Under the pieces are notes generated by a model, which saw only the letters and a list, made by a program, of their open reading frames with translations, ran no database searches and was not told where the DNA came from. From positions 1 to 54,695 of the forward strand of contig NZ_BMNB01000039.1 in assembly GCF_014646235.1 (NCBI RefSeq): a stretch of 54,695 bases of DNA, given 5' to 3'. This stretch comes from Micromonospora sonchi (GTDB lineage Bacteria; Actinomycetota; Actinomycetes; Mycobacteriales; Micromonosporaceae). The position numbers and the translations under genes were made by a program. Below, piece by piece: positions 11,969 to 21,346 of the stretch (the first letter of the stretch is position 1; each line of letters opens with the position of its first letter).

Positions 11969-13630
11969 GTGACCACACCGGCACCCCTCGCCGGCGCCGG
12001 CCGAGTGGCCGGAGCGGCCGCGCTCATCGCCGTACTCACCGTGCTCAGCCGGCTGGCCGGGTTCGGGCGTACCGCCGTGTTCACCTGGGTGGTGCAGGAT
12101 AGCGACCTGGGCGCGATGTACGTCATCGCGAACACCCTGCCCAACATCGTCTTCGAGATCGTCGCCGGTGGGGCGCTGGCCAGCCTGGTCGTACCGCTGC
12201 TCGCCGGCCCGGTCGCGACCGGTGACCGGCGGGCGGTGACGGCGACCACCGGCGCGCTGCTCACCTGGACGGTGACCCTGCTGGTGCCGCTGGCGGTGCT
12301 GCTGGCGCTGGGCGCCGGCCCGGCCATCGCCCTGATCGGCGACGACCGGTCGCCGGAGGAGTTGGCGGCGGGCGCCCGGATGCTGCGGGTCTTCGCGCCG
12401 CAGTTGCCGCTGTACGGCATCGGCATCGTGCTCGCCGGCGTGCTTCAGGCGCACCGCCGGTTCGCGTGGCCGGTGATCGCGCCGCTGCTGTCCAGCCTCA
12501 CCGTGATCGTGGCGTATCTCTGCTTCGCCGGCGTCGCGGGGACGGGGGCGAGCGTGGCGCAGGCGGGCCGCGGCGCGGAGTTGATCCTGTCGGCGGGCAC
12601 CACCGCCGGCGTGGTGGTGCTGTCGCTGTCGCTGCTGATCCCGCTGCGCCGGCTGCGGCTGACGCTGCGTCCCGGGTACGCGTTCCCGGCCGACGCCCGG
12701 GCCCGGGTGGGTGGGCTGGCCGTGGCGGGCGTGGTGACGGTCACCGCTCAGCAGGTGGCGCTGCTGGTGATGCTCAACCGGCTTTCCGCCGGCCCCACCG
12801 AGGCACCCCAGGTGTTCAACCTGGCGCTGACGTTCTATCTGCTGCCCTGGGCGGTGCTGGCGGTGCCGCTGGCCACCGCCGCGTATCCCACCTTGGCCGC
12901 AGCGGCGGCGGGCGGGGACGAGCGGACCTACCGGGACACCCTGTCGGCGGCCCTGCGGGGGGTGCTGCTGCTCAGCTTCCTCGGCGCGGCGGTGCTGGTC
13001 GGCGCGGCCGGACCGATCGGACGGTTGTTCCCGCTCAACGCCGACGCCACCGCCGCCGCCGTCGCCGGGTTCGCGCCCGGCCTGCTCGGGTACGGGCTGT
13101 TCGCGGTGCTTTCCCGCGCACTGTACGCCCGGGGAGCGACCCGGGCGGCCACCGCCGCCATCAGCGCCGGCTGGCTGGCGGTGCTGCTGGCCACGCTGCC
13201 GCTGGCGGCCCTGCTCCCGGTGGCCGACCGGGTGCTCGCCGTGGCGCTGGCCAACTCGGCGGGGATGCTGCTGCTCGGCGGGCTGCTGCTGATCGCGGTG
13301 CTGCGGGTGGCCGGGCGGCAGGCGCTCGACGGCGCGGCCCGGGCCGGCGCCGCCGGTGTGCTGGCCGGCACGACGGCGGCCCTCGCCGCGCTGGCGCTGC
13401 TGCGGTTGTTGCCTGTCGGGGACGGCACCCCGGCGCGGTGGATGGCGCTGGTGCAGGGCATGCTGTCCGGAGTCGTGGTGGGCGTCGTGTTCCTCGGCGT
13501 GGTCTGGCTGGTCGACCGGCGGGACCTGCAACCGCTGCTGGCCGGGCTGCGGCGGCGCCTGCGCCGGCGTGGGCAGCAGGGCGGCGACACCCCGGAGCGG
13601 GGCGACGGGAAGGAGACGGTGTCCCGGTGA
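11969..13630 (+). CDS. murJ: MurJ/MviN lipid II flippase
   Basis: A 553-residue polytopic membrane protein of the MOP exporter superfamily. The N-terminal pattern VLSRLAGFGRTAVFTWVVQD is the conserved MurJ first helix and loop, followed by NTLPNIVFEIVAGGALASLV. About 14 hydrophobic segments follow, with conserved ALYARGATRAAT near the C-terminal half. MurJ moves lipid II across the membrane for peptidoglycan synthesis. GTG start one base after the upstream stop; the stop codon overlaps the first unit of the 56-bp repeat. Confidence 0.92.
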   Translation: MTTPAPLAGAGRVAGAAALIAVLTVLSRLAGFGRTAVFTWVVQDSDLGAMYVIANTLPNIVFEIVAGGALASLVVPLLAGPVATGDRRAVTATTGALLTWTVTLLVPLAVLLALGAGPAIALIGDDRSPEELAAGARMLRVFAPQLPLYGIGIVLAGVLQAHRRFAWPVIAPLLSSLTVIVAYLCFAGVAGTGASVAQAGRGAELILSAGTTAGVVVLSLSLLIPLRRLRLTLRPGYAFPADARARVGGLAVAGVVTVTAQQVALLVMLNRLSAGPTEAPQVFNLALTFYLLPWAVLAVPLATAAYPTLAAAAAGGDERTYRDTLSAALRGVLLLSFLGAAVLVGAAGPIGRLFPLNADATAAAVAGFAPGLLGYGLFAVLSRALYARGATRAATAAISAGWLAVLLATLPLAALLPVADRVLAVALANSAGMLLLGGLLLIAVLRVAGRQALDGAARAGAAGVLAGTTAALAALALLRLLPVGDGTPARWMALVQGMLSGVVVGVVFLGVVWLVDRRDLQPLLAGLRRRLRRRGQQGGDTPERGDGKETVSR

Positions 13631-13738
13631 GCGCGAGGAGTGAGCTTGCGAGCCCCGCAGCCGCGAACGAAAGGCGAGCTTGGTGAGCGCGAGGAGTGAG
13701 CTTGCGAGCCCCGCAGTCGCGAACGGAAGGCCAGCTTG
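13627..13738 (+). repeat. two 56-bp tandem repeats (dispersed Micromonosporaceae-type repeat)
   Basis: Unit 1 is 13627-13682 and unit 2 is 13683-13738; a third copy starts at 13739 but continues only for GTGAGCGCG. Each unit begins GTGAGCGCGAGGAGTGAGC and continues TTGCGAGCCCCGCAG. The units differ by only a few bases (CCGCGAACGAAAGGCGAGC against TCGCGAACGGAAGGCCAGC). The repeat supplies both the end of murJ and the GTG start context of the next gene. Similar GAGCGAGGAGTGAGC sequences recur between genes in Micromonosporaceae genomes. Confidence 0.9.
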
Positions 13739-14884
13739 GTGAGCGCGTCTGATCGGCGGGGTGTGGTGGTGCTGGTGCTCGCCTCCAGCACCGGCGGCGT
13801 GGGGCAGCACGTGCGGGGGTTGGCTCGCGGGCTGGCCGCCGCCGGGGAGTCGGTGCTGGTCTGCGGGCCGGCGGCGACCCAGGACCAGTTCGATTTCGTC
13901 GCCGCCGGGGCCCGGTTCGCGCCGGTGGAGATCCCGGCCACTCCCACTCCCGCCGATGCCCGGGCGGTCGTCGTGTTGCGTCGGGTGCTCGCCGCCGAAC
14001 AGGTCGGTGTCGTGCACGCGCACGGGTTGCGCGCCGGGTTGGTCGCGGTGCTCGCCCGGCCCGCCGCTCCGCTCGTGGTGACCTGGCACAACGCGGTGCT
14101 CGCCGGTGGGCTGCGCGGTGGCCTGTCCCGGCTGGTCGAGCGGGTCGTGGCCCGGGGCGCCCAGGTGACCCTCGGTGCCTCCGCGGACCTGGTCGAGCGG
14201 GCCGCCGCGCTGGGTGCCAGGGACGCTCGACTCGCTCCGGTCGCCGCGCCGGCGTTGGCCGTGCCGGGCCGGCGCCGGGCCGCCGTACGGGCGGAGTTCG
14301 GCGTCGTCGTCGACCAGCCGCTGGTGCTGTCGGTGGGCCGGCTGCACCCGCAGAAACGGTACGACGTGCTGGTGGACGCCGCCGCCCGATGGCGGGAGCG
14401 GTCTCCCGCGCCGGTGGTGCTGATCGCCGGCAGCGGGCCGGCCTACCTGCCGCTGGCGGCTCGGATCAGCGCCGCCCGTGCCCCGGTCACGTTGCTCGGG
14501 CACCGCACCGACGTCGCTGACCTGCTCGCCGGGGCGGACCTGGCGGTGGTGACCAGTGACTGGGAGGCTCGCCAACTGTTCGCCCAGGAGGCGATGCGTG
14601 CCGGCGTACCGCTGGTGGCGACCGCGGTGGGTGGCCTGCCGGAGCTGGTCGGCGACGCCGCGGTGCTGGTGCCGCCGGGTGACGTCGACGCGGTCGACGC
14701 GGCGGTGCGGGCGCTGCTCGACGACGGGCCGGGCCGGGCCGGGTTGGCTCGGCGTGGTGCGGCGCGGGCGGCGGCCTGGCCCACCGAGGCGGAGACCCTG
14801 GCCCAGTTGGTCGCGCTCTACGCGGAGCTGGCCCGCGGTCCGGCCGCGCCGGACGCCGACACGCGGTCGACGGGACGCCGCTGA
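13739..14884 (+). CDS. GT4-family glycosyltransferase
   Basis: A 381-residue protein of the GT-B fold. The N-terminal nucleotide-independent half opens with VVVLVLASSTGGVGQHVRGL, where the GGVG loop is typical of GT4. The C-terminal donor half has LSVGRLHPQKRYDVLVDAAA, then VTLLGHRTDVADLLAGADL and the E-x7-E region SDWEARQLFAQEAMRAGVP. The GTG start at 13739 is supplied by the end of the 56-bp repeat array. Context (MurJ upstream, membrane phosphatase-like protein downstream) suggests envelope glycan or glycolipid assembly; donor and acceptor are unknown. Confidence 0.87.
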   Translation: MSASDRRGVVVLVLASSTGGVGQHVRGLARGLAAAGESVLVCGPAATQDQFDFVAAGARFAPVEIPATPTPADARAVVVLRRVLAAEQVGVVHAHGLRAGLVAVLARPAAPLVVTWHNAVLAGGLRGGLSRLVERVVARGAQVTLGASADLVERAAALGARDARLAPVAAPALAVPGRRRAAVRAEFGVVVDQPLVLSVGRLHPQKRYDVLVDAAARWRERSPAPVVLIAGSGPAYLPLAARISAARAPVTLLGHRTDVADLLAGADLAVVTSDWEARQLFAQEAMRAGVPLVATAVGGLPELVGDAAVLVPPGDVDAVDAAVRALLDDGPGRAGLARRGAARAAAWPTEAETLAQLVALYAELARGPAAPDADTRSTGRR

Positions 14885-17166
14885 TGCTGCGTCGAGTCGC
14901 TCCGATCCTGCTGACACTGCTCGTGGTGGTGCTCGGCGTCACGGCGTTGGCGGCCCGTCCGTACGCGCCGTCGCCGCGGCCGAGCGCCGACTTCGTGGTG
15001 CTGGTCGGGGTGGCCGGACTGCGCTGGGACGACGTCGACCCGCAGCGCACTCCGACGCTGTGGCGGATGGCCCAGGAGGGTTCGATCGGGTCGCTGTCGG
15101 TGCGATCGGTGCATCGGCCCACCTGCCCGTTGGACGGCTGGCTGACCCTCGGCGCGGGCAGCTTCGCGGCGTGGACCGGCAGCCGGCCGGACGGGTTGTG
15201 CCCGGCCGACGAGGTGACGGTGGAGCGGCCGGACGGCATCGGGGCGTACCTGCCGGAGCAGGACAGCGTGGTGCTGCACAACCAGGACCGGCTGCCGTGG
15301 GGCACGGTGCCGGGCGCGTTGTCGGAGTCGGTGCGCTGTTCGGTGGCGGTCGGGCCAGGGGCGGCGGTGGCCGCGGCCCGACCGTTCGGGCGGGTCGACC
15401 GGTACGCACCGACGCTGCCCGAGGACCCGACCGAGCTGCTCGGCTCCTGCGTGCTCAGCATCGTCGATCTCGGCACGGTCGCCGGCACGGACCCGGCGGC
15501 GCGCGCGGCGGCCGCTCGCGAGGCCGACACGCAGCTCGCCCGGGTGCTGGCGGGCCGGCCGCCGCACTCGCTGGTGATCGTCGCCGGGGTCGCCGACACC
15601 GAACGGCCGTCGCGGCTGCACGTGGCGATCGCCGACGGACCGGGGTGGGAGAACGGCTGGCTGACTTCGCCCAGTACCGCCCGCCAGGGCTATCTGCAAC
15701 TGGTCGACCTCGCGCCGACCGCGTTGGCCGCGTTGGGCCGTCCGATGCCGGACCGGGCGTTTCTCGGTCGGCCCGCCGAGTCGGTCGGTGGCCGGCCGGC
15801 GGACCTGCCGGCCGCGATCGCCGAGCCCGCGGACGCCGATCGGGAGGCCGCCGCGCAGCAGGAGGTGGCCGGCGGGTTCTTCACGGTGCTGGCCGCTGTG
15901 CAGGTGGCGCTCGCCGTGGCGGTGCTGCCGCTGCTGCGCCGCGCCCGCCGGCACGCCGGGCCGCACGGTCCGAAGCCGGTGTCCCCACGGCTGGTGGCGA
16001 TCGTGGAGGTGCTGCTCGTCGCCGCCGCCCTGGCGATGCCGGCGGCCCTGCTCGCCGAGGCCGCGCCGTGGTGGCGCTACGCCCATCCGGCGGTCTCCTT
16101 CGCCGGGTTGACCGGCGTGCTGCTGGCCGCCGCGACGCTGCTGGTGCGGCTCGTGCCGGGCTACCGCAGCACCCTCGGCCCGCTCGGCGCGGTGGCCGGG
16201 TTGACCACGCTGGCCATCGGCCTGGACGTGATCACCGGTGCCCGGCTGCAACTCAACGGTGTGGTCGGCTACTCCGCGCTGGAGGGCGGCCGGTACGCCG
16301 GGCTCGGCACCGTGGGGCTCGGGGTGTTCGTCGCCGCCGCGCTGCTGACCGCGGGTTGGCTCGCCCAGCGGGTTCCTCGTGGCTGGCGGCCGGTGGTCAT
16401 GGTGGCCATGGGCGGGATCGCCGTGGTGGTGGTCGGCAGCCCGTACCTCGGTGCCGACTCGATCGGCGCGATCGCGTTGACGGCAGGGGTGAGCGTCGCC
16501 GCGGCGATCAGTGCGGGTGGTTGGCTGACCCTGACCCGGCTGGCCTGGGCGGCGATGGCCGGACTGGCCGTGACGGTCGGGTTCGCGGTGGTGGACATGG
16601 GTCGGTTGCCGGCCGAGCGGGGCAGCCTGGGCCGGTTCCTGGCGGCGCTGGGCGACGGCACCGGCGGGCTGACCGTGCAGCGTTCCAGCACGTCCAACTT
16701 CGAGACGCTGGTCAACAGTCCGCTGACCGTGCTGGCCCTGGCGGGGGCCCTGCTGGTCTGGTTCGCGCTGCTGCGGCCGTGGGGCGGGTTGATGCGGCTG
16801 TTCGGGATCTACCCGGCGATCCGCGCGGCGATGGCCGGCACCGGGGTGGCCGTGGTGATCGGTGGGGTGCTGGGCGGCGCGGCCCTGGACGTCGCCGGCG
16901 CGGCGGCGGCCCTGGTGGTGCCGATGGCGGCCCTGTCCGCGCTGCGGGTGCTCGACCACGCTGCGGACCGGACCCGGCCCGCCGGGGACCGGCCGGGGGA
17001 CGCGGGGTGGCCGGACGGCCCGGTGGCCCGCCACGACGGCGATGGCGGGCCCGGTGCCGCCGGTGCGGCGGTGGACGCCGGTGCCGCACCGGCACAGGGC
17101 GGCCCGGAGGCCGGCGCGGGACACGGCCGCACCGTGCGGTCGTCGGCCGAGGTCGCGACCGGGTGA
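14884..17166 (+). CDS. alkaline-phosphatase-like membrane protein
   Basis: A 760-residue protein. An N-terminal membrane segment (ILLTLLVVVLGVTALAA) is followed by an extracytoplasmic alkaline-phosphatase-superfamily-like domain (FVVLVGVAGLRWDDVDPQRT, then CPLDGWLTLGAG, and GYLQLVDLAPTALAALG). A large multi-helix membrane domain extends from about residue 330 to 680, and the tail is disordered. Its ATG overlaps the glycosyltransferase stop by one base (TGATG), so the two are probably co-translated. It could modify a polyprenyl-linked or cell-wall substrate; no reaction can be assigned from sequence. Confidence 0.75.
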   Translation: MLRRVAPILLTLLVVVLGVTALAARPYAPSPRPSADFVVLVGVAGLRWDDVDPQRTPTLWRMAQEGSIGSLSVRSVHRPTCPLDGWLTLGAGSFAAWTGSRPDGLCPADEVTVERPDGIGAYLPEQDSVVLHNQDRLPWGTVPGALSESVRCSVAVGPGAAVAAARPFGRVDRYAPTLPEDPTELLGSCVLSIVDLGTVAGTDPAARAAAAREADTQLARVLAGRPPHSLVIVAGVADTERPSRLHVAIADGPGWENGWLTSPSTARQGYLQLVDLAPTALAALGRPMPDRAFLGRPAESVGGRPADLPAAIAEPADADREAAAQQEVAGGFFTVLAAVQVALAVAVLPLLRRARRHAGPHGPKPVSPRLVAIVEVLLVAAALAMPAALLAEAAPWWRYAHPAVSFAGLTGVLLAAATLLVRLVPGYRSTLGPLGAVAGLTTLAIGLDVITGARLQLNGVVGYSALEGGRYAGLGTVGLGVFVAAALLTAGWLAQRVPRGWRPVVMVAMGGIAVVVVGSPYLGADSIGAIALTAGVSVAAAISAGGWLTLTRLAWAAMAGLAVTVGFAVVDMGRLPAERGSLGRFLAALGDGTGGLTVQRSSTSNFETLVNSPLTVLALAGALLVWFALLRPWGGLMRLFGIYPAIRAAMAGTGVAVVIGGVLGGAALDVAGAAAALVVPMAALSALRVLDHAADRTRPAGDRPGDAGWPDGPVARHDGDGGPGAAGAAVDAGAAPAQGGPEAGAGHGRTVRSSAEVATG

Positions 17167-17302
17167 TCGGGGACGGGACCCCGGGTGCGGCACTGGTGCC
17201 CCGCCGGGAAGGTGTTACCGTGGAATCCCGTGGATCGCGTGATCACTTCGCTGATCGGCTCGGCGGTCTGCACGACCGCGACGGACGACACGGGAGCAGG
17301 CG

Positions 17303-19036
17303 TTGGCCCCTACAGCACGGACGACCAGGCACATTTTCGTCACCGGGGGCGTGGCCTCCTCGCTGGGCAAGGGGCTCACCGCCTCCAGCCTCGGCCATCT
17401 GCTGACCGCCCGGGGGCTGCGGGTGGTGATGCAGAAGCTCGACCCCTACCTCAACGTCGACCCGGGCACGATGAACCCGTTCCAGCACGGTGAGGTCTTC
17501 GTCACCGAGGACGGTGCCGAGTGCGACCTCGACGTCGGCCACTACGAGCGGTTCCTGGACCGGGCGCTCTCCGGCAAGGCGAACGTGACCACCGGCCAGA
17601 TCTACTCCGACGTGATCGCCAAGGAGCGGCGCGGCGAGTACCTGGGCGACACCGTCCAGGTGATCCCGCACATCACCAACGAGATCAAGTCGCGGATCCG
17701 GGCCATGGCCGACCCCGACGACGACGGTCGTACGCCGGATGTGGTGATCACCGAGGTCGGCGGCACGGTCGGTGACATCGAGTCGCTGCCGTTCCTGGAG
17801 GCGATCCGTCAGGTCCGTCACGACCTGGGCCGGGACAACTGCTTCTACCTGCACGTCTCGTTGGTGCCGTATCTGGCCCCCTCCGGCGAGCTGAAGACCA
17901 AGCCGACTCAGCACTCGGTGGCGCAGTTGCGCAGCATAGGTATCCAGCCGGATGCCATCGTCTGCCGCTCCGACCGGGACATCCCGGACAAGCTCAAGCA
18001 CAAGCTGTCGCTCTACTGCGACGTGGACGCCGAGGCGGTCGTCGCCGCGCCGGACTCGCCCAGTATTTACGACATTCCCAAGGTGCTGCACCGGGAGGGG
18101 CTCGACGCGTACGTGGTGCGCCGGCTCGGGCTCTCCTTCCGGGACGTCGACTGGGAGGGCTGGGACGACCTGCTGGAGCGGGTGCACCAGCCGCAGCGCA
18201 CGGTCACCGTCGCGCTGGTCGGCAAGTACGTCGACCTGCCGGACGCGTACCTGTCGGTCAGCGAGGCGATCCGGGCGGCCGGGTTCGGCAACCGGGCCCG
18301 GGTGCAGCTGCGCTGGGTGCGCAGCGACGACTGCGTCACCGCGTCCGGTGCGGCGGCGGCGCTGGCGGGTGTCGACGGCATCGTCATCCCCGGCGGGTTC
18401 GGCATCCGCGGCATAGAGGGCAAGATCGGCACCGCCCGGTACGCCCGGGAGAACGGCATCCCGCTGCTCGGGCTCTGCCTCGGGCTGCAGTGCATGACCA
18501 TCGAGGTGGCCCGGCACCTGGCCGGCCTGGACGGCGCCAACTCGCTGGAGTTCGACGCCGAGGCCGTGCACCCGGTCATCGCCACCATGGCCGACCAGGA
18601 GGACATCGTCGCCGGGCGGGGCGACCTGGGCGGCACCATGCGACTCGGCGCGTACCCGGCGAGGCTCGTCGAGGGCTCCATCGTCGCCGAGGCGTACGGC
18701 AGCACCGAGATCAGCGAGCGGCACCGGCACCGGTACGAGGTGAACAACGCCTACCGTGACCAGTTGACCAAGGCCGGGCTCCGGGTCTCCGGTACCTCGC
18801 CGGACGGGCGGCTGGTCGAGTTCGTCGAGCTGGATCGCGAACTGCACCCGTTCTTCGTGGCCACCCAGGCGCACCCGGAGCTCAAGAGCCGCCCGACCCG
18901 GCCGCACCCGCTCTTCGCCGCCTTCGTGCGGGCCACCGTGGCGTACTCGCAGGCCGACCAGCTTCCGGTCGACCTGGACGCCGCGACGGCGCAGCGGGCC
19001 GCCCACAACGGCGCCGCCACGACGGCGACGTCGTGA
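17303..19036 (+). CDS. pyrG: CTP synthase
   Basis: A 577-residue enzyme converting UTP to CTP with glutamine as ammonia donor. The N-terminal synthetase domain starts HIFVTGGVASSLGKGLTASS and continues KLDPYLNVDPGTMNPFQHGE. The C-terminal class I glutamine amidotransferase domain carries the PGGFGIRGIEGK oxyanion loop, the nucleophile Cys in LLGLCLGLQCMTIE, and the catalytic His/Glu at THPEL-like QAHPELKSRP. The start is a TTG at 17303. Length agrees with actinobacterial PyrG. Confidence 0.97.
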   Translation: MAPTARTTRHIFVTGGVASSLGKGLTASSLGHLLTARGLRVVMQKLDPYLNVDPGTMNPFQHGEVFVTEDGAECDLDVGHYERFLDRALSGKANVTTGQIYSDVIAKERRGEYLGDTVQVIPHITNEIKSRIRAMADPDDDGRTPDVVITEVGGTVGDIESLPFLEAIRQVRHDLGRDNCFYLHVSLVPYLAPSGELKTKPTQHSVAQLRSIGIQPDAIVCRSDRDIPDKLKHKLSLYCDVDAEAVVAAPDSPSIYDIPKVLHREGLDAYVVRRLGLSFRDVDWEGWDDLLERVHQPQRTVTVALVGKYVDLPDAYLSVSEAIRAAGFGNRARVQLRWVRSDDCVTASGAAAALAGVDGIVIPGGFGIRGIEGKIGTARYARENGIPLLGLCLGLQCMTIEVARHLAGLDGANSLEFDAEAVHPVIATMADQEDIVAGRGDLGGTMRLGAYPARLVEGSIVAEAYGSTEISERHRHRYEVNNAYRDQLTKAGLRVSGTSPDGRLVEFVELDRELHPFFVATQAHPELKSRPTRPHPLFAAFVRATVAYSQADQLPVDLDAATAQRAAHNGAATTATS

Positions 19037-19124
19037 GCGGGCGCGACGACCGGGGTGCCGGCCGCGTGGCAGCACGCCGGCAGTGGCGCGGGGCGGCAGT
19101 GCGCAGACGGCGCGGGGCGGTCCG

Positions 19125-19730
19125 GTGAGCGCGGTGGAGCACCGCTACGAGGTGCGCTCTCGTGAGGTGCGCTACCGCGGCCGGATCTTCGAGGTGGTCA
19201 CCGAGGAGGTGAGCATGCCGGGCGGCGGGACCGCGGCGCGTGACCTGGTCCGGCATGTCGGGGCGGTGGCGGTGGTGGCGCTGGACGACGCCGGTCAGGT
19301 GGTGCTCATCCGGCAGTACCGGCAGCCGGTCGGCCGGCGCCTGTGGGAGTTGCCGGCCGGGCTGACCGACGTCACCGGGGAGGATCCCGCCACGACGGCG
19401 ATGCGCGAGCTGGCCGAGGAGGTCGACCTCACCGCCGGCCGGCTGGACGTGCTGGTCGATTTGCACAGCTCGCCGGGGTTCACCGACGAGCTGGTCCGGG
19501 TCTTCCTCGCCCGTGACCTCGGCGACGTTCCGGCGGAACAGCGACACGACCGGCACGACGAGGAGGCGGACCTGCAGATCGTCCGGATCGACCTGGACGA
19601 GGCGGTCGGCATGGTGCTGGCCGGCGAGATCACCAACGCGTCCTGTGTGGCCGGGCTGCTGGCCGCCGCCCGCGCCCGCGACGCCGGCTGGTCGGTGCTG
19701 CGCCGCCCGGACACCCCGCTGCCGGGCTGA
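19125..19730 (+). CDS. NUDIX hydrolase, ADP-ribose pyrophosphatase type
   Basis: A 201-residue protein starting MSAVEHRYEVRSREVRYRG. The Nudix box is GLTDVTGEDPATTAMRELAE followed by EVDLTAG, matching GX5EX7REUXEEXGU with Asp in place of Gly. Strands upstream (AVVALDDAGQVVLIRQYRQP) and the following SSPGFTDELVRVFLA match ADP-ribose pyrophosphatases, which cleave ADP-ribose to AMP and ribose-5-phosphate. GTG 19125 was chosen over longer frames. It follows pyrG as in many actinobacteria. Confidence 0.9.
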   Translation: MSAVEHRYEVRSREVRYRGRIFEVVTEEVSMPGGGTAARDLVRHVGAVAVVALDDAGQVVLIRQYRQPVGRRLWELPAGLTDVTGEDPATTAMRELAEEVDLTAGRLDVLVDLHSSPGFTDELVRVFLARDLGDVPAEQRHDRHDEEADLQIVRIDLDEAVGMVLAGEITNASCVAGLLAAARARDAGWSVLRRPDTPLPG

Positions 19731-19748
19731 GGCGGCGGAGACGACGCA

Positions 19749-19778
19749 GGGGCCGTACGGCGCACGTCGCACGGCCCC
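19749..19778. terminator. bidirectional hairpin between convergent genes
   Basis: GGGGCCGT pairs with ACGGCCCC across a 14-nt loop, between the converging NUDIX gene and the TM2 gene. It can serve either strand. Confidence 0.65.
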
Positions 19779-19796
19779 CGCGTCGATCGGGGTCGG

Positions 19797-20054
19797 TCAG
19801 TCGCGCAGCGGGCGCCCCTGCCCGTCGACGCCGCCCTTGACCAGGATCAGGATGCCGTCGACGAAGCCCCAGATGCCGCCGAAGCCGCAGGTGACCAGGG
19901 TGACGATCAGCTGGATGACACCGGTCTTGGTGTCACCCATGTAGAAACGGCCGACGCCGAAGGCGCCCAGCAGAATCTGCAGGACACCCGCGACGACCTT
20001 GCTCTTGTCAGAAACGCCCTGGGGATACCCGGGCTGCATAGGAGGAGTGGTCAT
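19797..20054 (-). CDS. TM2-domain membrane protein
   Basis: 85 residues with a short cytosolic Pro-rich N-terminus (MTTPPMQPGYPQGVSDKSK), then the TM2 pattern: first helix VVAGVLQILLGAFGVGRFYMG with the GRFYMGD turn, and second helix GVIQLIVTLVTCGFGGIWGFVDGI. TM2 proteins are two-pass membrane proteins of unclear function. The start is close to a divergent promoter region shared with ald. Confidence 0.9.
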   Translation of the reverse strand: MTTPPMQPGYPQGVSDKSKVVAGVLQILLGAFGVGRFYMGDTKTGVIQLIVTLVTCGFGGIWGFVDGILILVKGGVDGQGRPLRD

Positions 20055-20156
20055 GAGCCGTCACAATAGTGATCCATTACGCCGCTGTCGGCACCGGTAT
20101 GCCAAAGTGGCACGATGATGGTCGAACACTGTCCTGACGGCTGAGGCGGCGTCATC

Positions 20157-21272
20157 GTGAAGGTCGGCATCCCCCGCGAGGTCACGAACCACGAGTACCG
20201 GGTCGCGATCACACCCGCGGGCGTCAACGAGTTCACCCGCAGCGGCCACCAGGTCTTCATCGAGGCCGGCGCCGGGATCGGGTCGAGCATCACCGACGAG
20301 GAGTTCGTCGCGGCCGGCGCCAAGATCCTGGAGAGCGCCGACGAGGTGTGGGACGCCGCGGAACTGGTGCTCAAGGTCAAGGAACCGGTCGCCGGGGAGC
20401 GTCACCGGATGCGCGCCGGCCAGGTGCTCTTCGCCTACCTGCACCTGGCCGCGTCCCGGGACTGCACCCAGGCGCTGCTCGACCGCAACGTCACCGCGAT
20501 CGCGTACGAGACGGTCGAACTGCCCGACCGGTCGCTGCCGCTGCTCGCCCCGATGTCCGAGGTGGCCGGTCGGCTCGCGCCGCAGGTCGGCGCCTTCTAC
20601 CTGATGCGCACCGGCGGTGGCCGGGGCGTGCTGCCCGGTGGCGTCTCCGGCGTGTACGCGGCCAAGACCGTCGTCATCGGCGCCGGTGTCTCCGGCATGA
20701 ACGCCGCCGCCATCGCCCTCGGTCTGCAGTCCGAGGTGCTGCTGCTGGACAAGAACATCGCCCGGTTGCGGCAGGCCGACGCGATCTACCGGGGCCACCT
20801 GCAGACCATCGCCTCCAACGCGTACGAGATCGAGCGGGCGGTGCTGGACGCGGACCTGGTCATCGGCGCGGTGCTGGTGCCCGGCGCGAAGGCCCCGAAG
20901 CTGATCTCCAACGAGTTGGTCTCCCGGATGAAGGCCGGCAGCGTGTTCGTCGACATCGCCATCGACCAGGGTGGCTGCTTCGAGGACTCCCGACCCACCA
21001 CGCACGCCGACCCGGTCTACCGGGTGCATGAGTCGATCTTCTACTGCGTGGCGAACATGCCGGGCGCGGTGCCGAACACCAGCACCTACGCCCTGACCAA
21101 CGTCACCCTGCCGTACGCCCTGGAACTGGCCAACCACGGCTGGCGTGCGGCGCTGCGCCGCGACCCCGCGCTGGCGCTGGGCCTGAACACCCACGACGGG
21201 CACGTCGTCTACGGCCCGGTCGCTCAGGCGCACGACCTGCCCACCCTGCCCCTGGCCGAGGTGCTGGCCTGA
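20157..21272 (+). CDS. ald: alanine dehydrogenase
   Basis: A 371-residue NAD-dependent L-alanine dehydrogenase (alanine to pyruvate and ammonia). The N-terminus MKVGIPREVTNHEYRVAITP is the family signature, and Lys and His of the active site occur in LVLKVKEP and YLHLA. The NAD-binding loop is VVIGAGVSGMNAAAIALGLQ. The GTG start follows CTGAGGCGG. The gene lies before xerD, its usual neighbour in actinobacteria. Confidence 0.96.
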   Translation: MKVGIPREVTNHEYRVAITPAGVNEFTRSGHQVFIEAGAGIGSSITDEEFVAAGAKILESADEVWDAAELVLKVKEPVAGERHRMRAGQVLFAYLHLAASRDCTQALLDRNVTAIAYETVELPDRSLPLLAPMSEVAGRLAPQVGAFYLMRTGGGRGVLPGGVSGVYAAKTVVIGAGVSGMNAAAIALGLQSEVLLLDKNIARLRQADAIYRGHLQTIASNAYEIERAVLDADLVIGAVLVPGAKAPKLISNELVSRMKAGSVFVDIAIDQGGCFEDSRPTTHADPVYRVHESIFYCVANMPGAVPNTSTYALTNVTLPYALELANHGWRAALRRDPALALGLNTHDGHVVYGPVAQAHDLPTLPLAEVLA

Positions 21273-21346
21273 CCGGCCGGGCGCCGACCGCGGCAGCGGA
21301 CACCGCCGGCGCGGCCCGACCGCCCGCGCCGGCCCTGAGCCGTGCC

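Noticed and set aside
8902..12426. A 1174-codon minus-strand open frame
   Set aside because: It lies antisense to steA, steB, the MraY-like gene and murJ, all with clear families; GC-rich codon bias keeps the antisense frame open.
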